Positions 1 through 6,287 of a stretch of 7,762 nucleotides of DNA are shown in pieces (the first letter of the stretch is position 1; every line of letters begins with the position of its first letter). The notes under the pieces were generated by a model. That model was given only the letters and a program-made list of their open reading frames with translations. It was not told the DNA's origin and ran no database searches. Source of the stretch: an uncultured Oscillospiraceae bacterium (lineage in GTDB: Bacteria; Bacillota; Clostridia; Oscillospirales; Acutalibacteraceae); the NCBI GenBank assembly GCA_900546895.1, contig UREO01000139.1:1-7762 (forward strand). The letters are read 5' to 3'. Both the position numbers and the translations under genes were made by a program.

Positions 1-71
1 ATAATATTGAATAAATTTCAAATTCCAGCAAACAAAAAGAAAATAAAAACAGGACAGATGAGGTGGTTTTC
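1..71 (+). other. AT-rich leader upstream of topA
   Basis: This stretch is distinctly richer in A and T than the genes that follow, as expected of an intergenic promoter region or untranslated leader. A TAATAT-like hexamer lies at 2-7 and could be a -10 element, but its -35 partner would fall outside the window. A short TTGAA/TTCAA inverted repeat (7-11 and 17-21) is too small to interpret. No upstream gene is visible, so it is unknown whether topA has its own promoter or is read from a preceding gene (often dprA in Bacillota). Confidence 0.4.
60..66 (+). promoter_or_regulatory. Ribosome binding site deciding the topA start
   Basis: GAGGTGG lies five bases before the ATG at 72, a good Shine-Dalgarno match and spacing. 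It covers the in-frame GTG at 63, which would otherwise give a three-residue longer protein, so the ATG at 72 is the better start. Confidence 0.8.
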
Positions 72-2153
72 ATGTCAAAGCTAGTGATCGTTGAATCACC
101 GGCCAAGGCCAAGACAATTAAGAAATTTTTAGGCTCGGGTTACGACGTGATCGCGTCCATGGGACATGTACGCGATCTATCGGAAAACCGTTTGAGTGTT
201 GACGTAAAAAACGATTTTAAACCGAAGTATGAAATTATCAAGGGAAAGGAAAAGCTGGTTCAGGAGCTGAAAGACAAAGCCGAAAAAAGTGAAGGTGTCC
301 TGCTAGCGACCGACCCCGACCGCGAAGGAGAGGCGATCTCCTGGCATCTGGCGTACATCCTTGGCCTTGATACCGAAAAGGACAACCGTATCACCTTTAA
401 TGAAATTACAAAAACGGGTGTTACCAAAGGAATGGAGAGCCCCCGCAGTATTGATATCGACCTTGTCAACGCACAGCAGGCCCGCCGTATCCTGGACCGC
501 CTTGTGGGCTATAAGCTGAGCCCGTTCCTGTCGCAGAAAATCCGCAGGGGCCTTTCCGCCGGGCGCGTTCAGTCCGTTGCGGTGCGCATTATTGTGGACC
601 GTGAGGAGGAAATCCGCGCTTTCGTACCCGAAGAATACTGGACGATCGATGCAAAATTCGTCCCTCACGGTGCCCGCCGGGTCTTTGGCGCAACCTTTTA
701 CGGCGACACCAAAGGAAAGATCAAAATTTCGGGCAAGGAACAGACTGACAAGATTCTTGCGGAACTGGAGAACGCGGAATACCGCATTGTCAAGCTGAAG
801 AAAGGCACGCGCAAGAAATCGCCAGCGCCGCCGTTTATTACCTCCACCCTTCAGCAGGAGGCTTCCCGCAGGCTGGGCTTTCAGGCCCGCCGCACCATGA
901 AGGCTGCGCAGGAGCTGTATGAAGGGATTGAAATCAACGAAATGGGCGCCGTCGGTTTGATTACTTATATGAGAACGGATTCGCTCCGTATTTCCGAAGA
1001 CGCGATCAAGGATGCGGGCGACTATATTCTGGAGCGTTGGGGTAAAAAATATCTGCCTGACACGCCGCGCCATTTTAAAACAAAGGCCGGTGCGCAGGAC
1101 GGCCACGAGGCAATTCGTCCGTCCATGCCGGAGCTTTCTCCGGATAAGGTGAAGGACAGCCTGACGGGCGACCAATATAAGCTGTATAAGCTGATCTGGG
1201 AACGTTTCATCGCCTGTCAGATGGCCAACTGCCTGCAGAGCACCACGCAGGCCGATATTCAGGCAAAGGACTATATTTTCAAGGCCTCCGGCTACACCGT
1301 CACCTTTGACGGCTTTACCGTGCTCTACGAAGAGGGCAAGGATGAAGAAGCGGAACGGGAAGGTTCTCTGCCGGTGCTGGAAAAGGATATGCTGCTCAAG
1401 CTGAAAGAAATCGCGGGAAACCAGCATTTTACACAGCCGCCCCCGCGCTATACGGAGGCTTCCCTTATTAAAGCGCTGGAGGAAAACGGAATCGGACGTC
1501 CGTCCACCTATGCCGCGACCATATCGACGATTACGGGCCGCGAATATGTTGTGCGCGAGGGAAAAGCCCTGAAACCGACGGAACTGGGGGAGGTCGCGAC
1601 CAAGCTGATGCGGGAGAAATTCCCGAAAATCGTCAATATCAAATTTACCGCGCAGGTGGAAAACGATCTGGACAGCGTCCAGAGCGGAAAGACCGACTGG
1701 ATTCAGACGCTCCATGATTTTTACGGGGATTTCGACAAGACGCTCAAGCAGGCCAAAGAGGATATGCAGGGCGTGAAGATTCAGCTCAAAGAGGACGAAA
1801 CCGATATTATCTGCGAAAAATGCGGCCGCAGAATGGTCATTAAGACCGGCCGCTACGGTAAATTTATCGCCTGCCCAGGATATCCGGAGTGCAAGAACAT
1901 CAAGAAGCTGGTACAGGAAACCGGGGCGGAGTGCCCCAAGTGCGGCGGTAAGGTCATTGTGAAAAAATCCAAAAAGGGCCGGATTTTTTACGGATGCTCC
2001 GAGTACCCCAAGTGCGACTTCATCTCATGGGACGAGCCGAGTACGGAAAAATGTCCGCGCTGCGGCAAGACCCTGCTGAAAAAGAAGGGAAAGCATCCGA
2101 AATACTACTGCATCACGCCTGACTGCGGCTACGAGAAAACGGAGGAAGAATGA
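72..2153 (+). CDS. topA: DNA topoisomerase I (type IA)
   Basis: This 693-residue enzyme relaxes negatively supercoiled DNA by cutting one strand through a tyrosine and passing the other, which balances gyrase. The N-terminal Toprim domain is complete: VESPAKAK begins at about residue 7 (catalytic Glu8), and DPDREGE at about 81-87 supplies the metal-binding acidic residues. The SAGRVQSVAVR motif is at about 162-172. The active-site tyrosine is Tyr299 in GLITYMRTDS, and GRPSTYA follows at about 475. The C-terminus has three four-cysteine zinc ribbons, with cysteine pairs at about 581/584 and 601/607, 621/624 and 642/648, and 661/664 and 680/685. Length and domain order are normal for Bacillota TopA. 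The last codons carry the ribosome binding site of trmFO and the genes overlap by four bases, so they are probably translationally coupled. The identification is very secure. Confidence 0.98.
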   Translation: MSKLVIVESPAKAKTIKKFLGSGYDVIASMGHVRDLSENRLSVDVKNDFKPKYEIIKGKEKLVQELKDKAEKSEGVLLATDPDREGEAISWHLAYILGLDTEKDNRITFNEITKTGVTKGMESPRSIDIDLVNAQQARRILDRLVGYKLSPFLSQKIRRGLSAGRVQSVAVRIIVDREEEIRAFVPEEYWTIDAKFVPHGARRVFGATFYGDTKGKIKISGKEQTDKILAELENAEYRIVKLKKGTRKKSPAPPFITSTLQQEASRRLGFQARRTMKAAQELYEGIEINEMGAVGLITYMRTDSLRISEDAIKDAGDYILERWGKKYLPDTPRHFKTKAGAQDGHEAIRPSMPELSPDKVKDSLTGDQYKLYKLIWERFIACQMANCLQSTTQADIQAKDYIFKASGYTVTFDGFTVLYEEGKDEEAEREGSLPVLEKDMLLKLKEIAGNQHFTQPPPRYTEASLIKALEENGIGRPSTYAATISTITGREYVVREGKALKPTELGEVATKLMREKFPKIVNIKFTAQVENDLDSVQSGKTDWIQTLHDFYGDFDKTLKQAKEDMQGVKIQLKEDETDIICEKCGRRMVIKTGRYGKFIACPGYPECKNIKKLVQETGAECPKCGGKVIVKKSKKGRIFYGCSEYPKCDFISWDEPSTEKCPRCGKTLLKKKGKHPKYYCITPDCGYEKTEEE

Positions 2154-3472
2154 GTATCAGCGTCATCGGCGCGGGTCTGGCCGGCTGTGAGGCCGCGTGG
2201 CAGATCGCCCGGACGGGTACCGAGGTCGAGCTTTACGAAATGAAGCCGGTCCGGTATTCCCCGGCGCACCACAGCCCGGATTTTGCCGAGCTGATCTGTT
2301 CCAACTCCCTGAAAGCGGAGCGCGTGGAAAGCGCCGCCGGACTTTTGAAAGAGGAAATGAGGCGGCTTCACTCCCTGCTGATGCAGTGCGCCGACGGCTG
2401 CCGGGTACCGGCGGGCGGCGCACTTGCGGTTGACCGGGACCGGTTTTCGCAGGCCGTCACGCAAAGAATATCCGCTCACCCGTTGATTCATATCCACCGT
2501 GAGGAGATTACGGAAATACCGCGGGACGGGATCACCGTAATTGCGACAGGCCCCCTTACTGCGGATACGCTTGCCGCGAAAATTGCCGCCCTCTGCGGCG
2601 GAAGTCTCAGCTTCTTTGACGCCGCCGCGCCGATTGTGTCCGCGGAAAGTCTGGACAGGGACAGAATTTTCGCCGCGTCCCGGTACGACAAGGGCGGGGA
2701 CGACGCATACCTGAACTGTCCGATGAACAAAGAGGAGTACGAGCGCTTTTACGCCGCTCTGGTTTCCGCCGAGCGCGCGCCCGTACACGATTTCGACGTC
2801 GCCGACCCGAAGGTGTACGAGGGCTGTATGCCGGTGGAGGTGATGGCGCAGCGCGGGGAGGACACCCTGCGTTTCGGTCCGCTCAAGCCGGTCGGCCTGC
2901 GCGACCCGCACACGGGCCACCGCCCGTGGGCGGTCGTACAGCTGAGACGGGAGGACAGTCAGGGAACGCTGTACAATCTGGTGGGCTTTCAGACCAACCT
3001 GAAATTTGGGGAACAGAAGCGCGTGTTCGGGATGATCCCGGGGCTTGAAAACGCCGAATATTTCCGTTACGGCGTCATGCACCGCAATACCTTTCTGAAT
3101 TCGCCCAGAGTACTTTCCGCCGACTACAGTCTGCGCGAACGGCCCGGCCTCTTTTTCGCCGGTCAGATTACCGGCGTGGAGGGGTACATGGAATCCGCTT
3201 CCTCCGGCATCATGGCGGGAATCAACGCCGTGCGCCGTCTGAACGGGCAGGATACGCTGATTCTGCCGGACACGACCATGATCGGCGCGCTGAGCGGCTA
3301 TGTGGCGTACGGCAGGGAAGCCGATTTTCAGCCCATGGGGGCCAACTTTGGCGTGATTCCTCCGCTCGAGCCGCATATCCGCGACAAAAGAGAGCGATAC
3401 GCCGCTTTTTCCGCCCGTTCCCTGCAGGAATTGGAAAAAATTATGGCAGCAAATCAATCAGGCCTTGTTTGA
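2150..3472 (+). CDS. trmFO: Methylenetetrahydrofolate--tRNA-(uracil-5-)-methyltransferase TrmFO
   Basis: TrmFO makes 5-methyluridine at position 54 in the tRNA T-loop. It takes the one-carbon unit from methylenetetrahydrofolate and uses FAD as reductant, unlike the SAM-dependent TrmA. The 440-residue product opens with a dinucleotide-binding GAGLAG motif (residues 7-12) followed by YEMKPV. The signature region AHHSPDFAELICSNSLKA contains Cys50, and Cys226 lies in YEGCMPVE; these match the two functional cysteines known in Bacillus TrmFO (about 53 and 226). A second FAD-contacting stretch, FFAGQITGVEGYMES, is near residues 335-349. Start and stop are normal. GGAGG just before the ATG lies inside topA, and the ATGA overlap implies coupled translation. 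The topA-trmFO pair is common in Bacillota. The gene ends with tandem stops, TGA then TAA. Confidence 0.97.
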   Translation: MSISVIGAGLAGCEAAWQIARTGTEVELYEMKPVRYSPAHHSPDFAELICSNSLKAERVESAAGLLKEEMRRLHSLLMQCADGCRVPAGGALAVDRDRFSQAVTQRISAHPLIHIHREEITEIPRDGITVIATGPLTADTLAAKIAALCGGSLSFFDAAAPIVSAESLDRDRIFAASRYDKGGDDAYLNCPMNKEEYERFYAALVSAERAPVHDFDVADPKVYEGCMPVEVMAQRGEDTLRFGPLKPVGLRDPHTGHRPWAVVQLRREDSQGTLYNLVGFQTNLKFGEQKRVFGMIPGLENAEYFRYGVMHRNTFLNSPRVLSADYSLRERPGLFFAGQITGVEGYMESASSGIMAGINAVRRLNGQDTLILPDTTMIGALSGYVAYGREADFQPMGANFGVIPPLEPHIRDKRERYAAFSARSLQELEKIMAANQSGLV

Positions 3473-3503
3473 TAAATGAAAAACGACGGATTTATCAAAG
3501 AAG
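3464..3503. repeat. Long inverted repeat at the trmFO-plsX junction
   Basis: The arms TTTGATAAAT (3468-3477) and ATTTATCAAA (3490-3499) are perfect reverse complements separated by 12 bases. After one G/G mismatch (3467/3500) the match continues for three bases as CTT and AAG, giving 13 of 14 paired positions. The arms are AT-rich with one G-C pair in the inner ten, and no run of T follows the right arm, so a classic intrinsic terminator is unlikely. Arm centres are about 22 bp apart, close to two helical turns, which would suit a dimeric repressor. The repeat includes the trmFO stop codon and sits upstream of a lipid-synthesis gene. Its role is unknown; an operator for plsX is my inference. 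Confidence 0.6.
3469..3498 (+). promoter_or_regulatory. Possible sigma-A-type promoter for plsX
   Basis: TTGATA at 3469-3474 differs from the TTGACA -35 consensus at one position. TATCAA at 3493-3498 matches TATAAT at four of six positions after an 18-base spacer. The two hexamers are themselves parts of the two arms of the inverted repeat, so resemblance to a promoter could be a by-product of the repeat. If real, it would allow plsX and downstream genes to be transcribed separately from topA-trmFO. Support is weak. Confidence 0.2.
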
Positions 3504-3525
3504 TTCTGGAATGAATGTCAAGAAC

Positions 3526-3532
3526 AGAGGTG
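3526..3532 (+). promoter_or_regulatory. Ribosome binding site deciding the plsX start
   Basis: AGAGGTG ends six bases before the ATG at 3539. An in-frame ATG at 3515 would add eight residues but has no good Shine-Dalgarno sequence in front of it, and it would put this site inside the gene. The protein starting at 3539 begins MKIIVDAFGGD, the typical PlsX N-terminus. Confidence 0.8.
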
Positions 3533-3538
3533 TTTCAA

Positions 3539-4573
3539 ATGAAAATAATCGTTGATGCATTCGGAGGTGACAACGCCCCCCTCGAAATCCTGAAAGGCTG
3601 CGCACAGGCCGTCGCGGATCTGGATGTCGATATTCTGTTAACCGGGCGCGAGGAGGAAATCCGCCGGGTGGCGAAGGAGAATGGGATTTCCCTGAACCGC
3701 ATGCAGATTATTGATGTGCCGGACGTGATTACCATGGAAGAGCACGCCGGGGAAATCATGAAATCGAAATCCAATTCCTCCATGGCGGAAGCCTTGCGCC
3801 GTCTGGCCGCGGGGGAAGGCGATGCCTGTATTTCCGCGGGCAACAGCGGCGCTCTGGTAGTCGGCGCGACCCTGATCGTCAAAAGGATCAAGGGGATCAA
3901 ACGCGTCGCTTTTGCACCGGTCATGCCGAAAAGGGAAGGCTGCTTTATGCTGATCGACTCCGGCGCAAACGTGGATTGCAAGGCGGACATGCTCCGCCAG
4001 TTCGGCGTGATGGGTTCCGTTTACATGCAGAAGGTCATGAAAATCGATCATCCGCGGGTCGCTCTCGCCAACATCGGCACAGAGGACCATAAGGGAGGCG
4101 ACCTTCAGCACGAAGCGTTTGCCATGCTGAAAAATTCCGGTTTGAACTTTGTCGGCAATGTTGAAGCGCGTGATATCCCGCTGGATGCCGGCGACGTGAT
4201 TGTTGCGGACGGCTTTACCGGAAATTCGATTTTAAAAACATACGAGGGTGTAGCCATCCTGCTGATGGGTAAGCTAAAGGAGATCTTCACGAAAAATTCT
4301 CTGAACAAGCTTGCGGCGGCGATTGTTTTAAAGGATATCAAAACGCTTCGAAAAACGATGGATTACAACGAATACGGCGGCGCTCCGCTGATGGGCTGCG
4401 CCAAACCGGTATTCAAGGCGCACGGCAGCGCAAAGGCAAAAACCTTCTATAACGCGCTGCGCCTGTTAAAATCCTATGTTTCCGGCGGCGTTGTCGATGA
4501 AATCGCAAGCTCGATTGATAACTATAAAAAGAATACCGCAAAAGAACCCGGCGATGAAGATGCGGCGGAATAA
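3539..4573 (+). CDS. plsX: Phosphate acyltransferase PlsX
   Basis: PlsX converts long-chain acyl-ACP and inorganic phosphate to acyl-phosphate, the acyl donor for PlsY in the first step of phospholipid synthesis. It is a soluble protein that acts at the membrane surface. The 344-residue product has the family N-terminus IIVDAFGGDNAP, then CISAGNSGALV at about 97-107, VIVADGFTGNSILKTYEG at about 220-237, EYGGAPLMG at about 278-286 and FKAHGS at about 292-297, all in the expected order. Length is typical. The last dozen residues are charged and poorly conserved. The gene is separated from trmFO by the inverted repeat and from rnc by 31 bases. In many Clostridia acpP lies between plsX and rnc, but none is present here. 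Identification is secure. Confidence 0.97.
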   Translation: MKIIVDAFGGDNAPLEILKGCAQAVADLDVDILLTGREEEIRRVAKENGISLNRMQIIDVPDVITMEEHAGEIMKSKSNSSMAEALRRLAAGEGDACISAGNSGALVVGATLIVKRIKGIKRVAFAPVMPKREGCFMLIDSGANVDCKADMLRQFGVMGSVYMQKVMKIDHPRVALANIGTEDHKGGDLQHEAFAMLKNSGLNFVGNVEARDIPLDAGDVIVADGFTGNSILKTYEGVAILLMGKLKEIFTKNSLNKLAAAIVLKDIKTLRKTMDYNEYGGAPLMGCAKPVFKAHGSAKAKTFYNALRLLKSYVSGGVVDEIASSIDNYKKNTAKEPGDEDAAE

Positions 4574-4591
4574 GGTAAGATTCCTTTTAAC

Positions 4592-4595
4592 GGAG
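4592..4595 (+). promoter_or_regulatory. Ribosome binding site deciding the rnc start
   Basis: GGAG lies nine bases before the ATG at 4605. The open frame extends upstream to an ATG at 4476 inside plsX, but that would add 43 residues with no RNase III counterpart, so 4605 is the start. Confidence 0.75.
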
Positions 4596-4604
4596 CGTGA
4601 GTTT

Positions 4605-5279
4605 ATGAAAGAACTGGAAGATAAACTGGAGTATCATTTTAAAAATAAGCAGTATCTGAAAACGGCGCTGACCCATTCGTCCTATGCCAACGAAACCCGG
4701 GTGCCGGGCGGCAGCAACGAGCGGCTGGAGTTCCTCGGGGACTCGATCCTGGGGCTGGTGGTGGCGGATTATCTGTTTAAGCAATTCCCCGACCTGCCGG
4801 AAGGCGATCTTACGAAAAAGCGGGCCGCGCTGGTCTGTGAAAAGGCTTGCTGCGGATTTTCCACCCAGCTGGAGGTCGGGAAGTTTCTGCTGTTAAGCCA
4901 CGGGGAACAGAATTCAGGAGGCCGCACGCGTTCCTCCATCCTGGCCGACGCATTCGAGTCCATTATTGCCGCGATCTATCTGGACGGCGGTATGGAGGAG
5001 GCCCGCAAGTTTATCCTTCGCTTTGTCCTGCCCCTGCTGCAGACGGCAAGGCCGAAAGCCTTCAAGGATTATAAGACCGCCCTGCAGGAGATCATCCAGC
5101 AGAATCCGGAGGAACATCTGGAATATGTGCTGACGGGCGAAAGCGGTCCCGATCACGACAAGCATTTTACCGTAGAGGTCCACCTGAACAGCAACGTGAT
5201 CGGCAAGGGCGGCGGGCGCAGTAAAAAAGAGGCCGAGCAGCAGGCTGCCCGTGAAGCAATGGAGCTGATGGGTTATTGA
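4605..5279 (+). CDS. rnc: Ribonuclease III
   Basis: RNase III cuts double-stranded RNA, notably in rRNA precursor processing and in turnover of structured mRNA. The 224-residue product has the usual two-domain build. The N-terminal nuclease domain carries the signature NERLEFLGDS at residues 38-47, with the catalytic acidic residues Glu39, Glu42, Asp46, Glu66, Asp115 and Glu118; the last two lie in LADAFESIIAAIYLDGG. The C-terminal double-stranded RNA-binding domain runs from about residue 155 (DYKTALQEIIQQ) to the end, including GGGRSKKEAEQQAA. The length is almost the same as in well-studied homologues (about 226 residues). All catalytic positions are present, so the enzyme should be active. 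Its stop codon overlaps the start of the next gene. The closeness of rnc and smc is a widespread Bacillota arrangement. Confidence 0.97.
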   Translation: MKELEDKLEYHFKNKQYLKTALTHSSYANETRVPGGSNERLEFLGDSILGLVVADYLFKQFPDLPEGDLTKKRAALVCEKACCGFSTQLEVGKFLLLSHGEQNSGGRTRSSILADAFESIIAAIYLDGGMEEARKFILRFVLPLLQTARPKAFKDYKTALQEIIQQNPEEHLEYVLTGESGPDHDKHFTVEVHLNSNVIGKGGGRSKKEAEQQAAREAMELMGY

Positions 5280-6274
5280 AACACGCCAACGTAGCGATTT
5301 TCGTGCCCCACAACGGCTGCCCGCACCAGTGCAGCTTCTGCAACCAGCGTGCCATTACCGGCCGGCTGGCGCAGCCTTCGCCGCAGGAGGTGCAAAGCGC
5401 GGCCGAAATCGCGAAAAACAGCCTGCAAGGGAATACGAAAAATGCCGAGATTGCCTTTTTCGGCGGCAGCTTTACCGCGATTGAGCCGGGCTATATGGTT
5501 TCCCTTTTGGAAGCGGCGGAGCCTTTTGTAAAGAACGGAACCTTTGCGGGAATCCGCATTTCAACAAGACCGGACTGTATTGATGAAGAGATTTTGAAGC
5601 TGCTGAAAAAATACGGCGTTACCTCGATTGAGCTCGGCGCACAGAGCATGGACGACCGTGTCCTTCGGCTGAACCGGCGCGGACATACTGCGGAGCAGGT
5701 CGCGGCGGCATCGGAACTGATAAAATCCCACGGTTTTACGCTCGGACTTCAGATGATGACCGGGCTTTACGGCGATACCGCCGAAGGCAGCGTGCTGACC
5801 GCGAAAAAGCTGGCCGCGCTCCACCCAGAGAATATGCGGATTTATCCGACTATTATTATGCGGGACACGGAACTGGGCGACCGATATCTTAGGGGAGAGT
5901 ACCAAACGCTGAATCTGGAAGAAACCGTGCAGCTCTGCGCCGGACTGCTGGATTTCTTCGAGGATCAGGGCATCAGGGTTATCCGCCTGGGACTGCACAG
6001 CTCCCCGGAACTGGAGCGGGACATGCTTTCCGGACCGTGGCATCCGGCTTTCCGGGAGCTTTGCGAAAGCGCGCGCCTGCTTCGCCGAATTTCCGCGTAC
6101 TTACGGCAAAATCCGCAGTTAAAAGACAGTATTATGATTAAGGTGAACCCGAAAACGGCATCAAAGGCTGCGGGGCAGAAAAAGTGCAATTTGGCCGCTC
6201 TTGCGCAGTTGGGTTACTGTGCAAAAATCGTACAGGACGCGAGCGTAGAGGGGAATTGCTTTACGATAGAATAA
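5276..6274 (+). CDS. Elp3-like radical SAM protein without acetyltransferase domain
   Basis: This 332-residue protein is a radical SAM enzyme of unknown substrate. The cluster-binding CX3CX2C motif is at Cys15, Cys19 and Cys22 in GCPHQCSFCNQ. Further radical SAM-barrel landmarks follow: FFGGSFT (61-67), ISTRPD (95-100), SIELGAQSMDD (117-127), RGHTAEQV (135-142) and RIYPTIIMRDTEL (188-200). The TRPD, RGHT and IYPT stretches resemble Elp3, the tRNA wobble-uridine enzyme, but the Elp3 acetyltransferase domain is absent and the cysteine spacing is the canonical radical SAM one. The start is a TTG overlapping the rnc stop (TTGA). It is the only NTG codon between the in-frame stop at 5252 and the cluster motif, apart from a GTG at residue 10. 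GGAG at 5261-5264 lies 11 bases upstream. From memory, similar genes lie between rnc and smc in other Clostridia. A role in RNA modification is possible but unproven. Confidence 0.88.
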   Translation: MKHANVAIFVPHNGCPHQCSFCNQRAITGRLAQPSPQEVQSAAEIAKNSLQGNTKNAEIAFFGGSFTAIEPGYMVSLLEAAEPFVKNGTFAGIRISTRPDCIDEEILKLLKKYGVTSIELGAQSMDDRVLRLNRRGHTAEQVAAASELIKSHGFTLGLQMMTGLYGDTAEGSVLTAKKLAALHPENMRIYPTIIMRDTELGDRYLRGEYQTLNLEETVQLCAGLLDFFEDQGIRVIRLGLHSSPELERDMLSGPWHPAFRELCESARLLRRISAYLRQNPQLKDSIMIKVNPKTASKAAGQKKCNLAALAQLGYCAKIVQDASVEGNCFTIE

Positions 6275-6276
6275 TT

Positions 6277-6283
6277 GAGGTGA
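6277..6283 (+). promoter_or_regulatory. Ribosome binding site of smc
   Basis: GAGGTGA begins three bases after the preceding gene ends and lies four bases before the ATG at 6288, a strong Shine-Dalgarno match that fixes the smc start. Confidence 0.8.
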
Positions 6284-6287
6284 GAAT

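Noticed and set aside
303..1715. Long open frame (470 codons) on the minus strand opposite topA
   Set aside because: It is fully antisense to a gene with every TopA motif intact. Its translation is rich in Arg, His, Phe and Leu, typical of a shadow frame from GC-biased codon use, and I recognise no domain.
2129..3457. Long open frame (442 codons) on the minus strand opposite trmFO
   Set aside because: It mirrors almost the whole of trmFO, which is clearly real. The frame is open because of codon bias, and no family motif is visible.
3464..3510. Intrinsic terminator after trmFO
   Set aside because: The inverted repeat has an AT-rich stem, a 12-base loop and no following T-run, so it lacks the two features of a rho-independent terminator.
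3511..3555. Fourteen-codon ORF starting at the ATG at 3511 and overlapping the plsX start
   Set aside because: It has no convincing ribosome binding site and overlaps the plsX start out of frame, so it is best explained as chance.
4476..4604. N-terminal extension of rnc reaching into plsX
   Set aside because: RNase III homologues start near the ATG at 4605, which has its own ribosome binding site. The extension is only plsX read in another frame.
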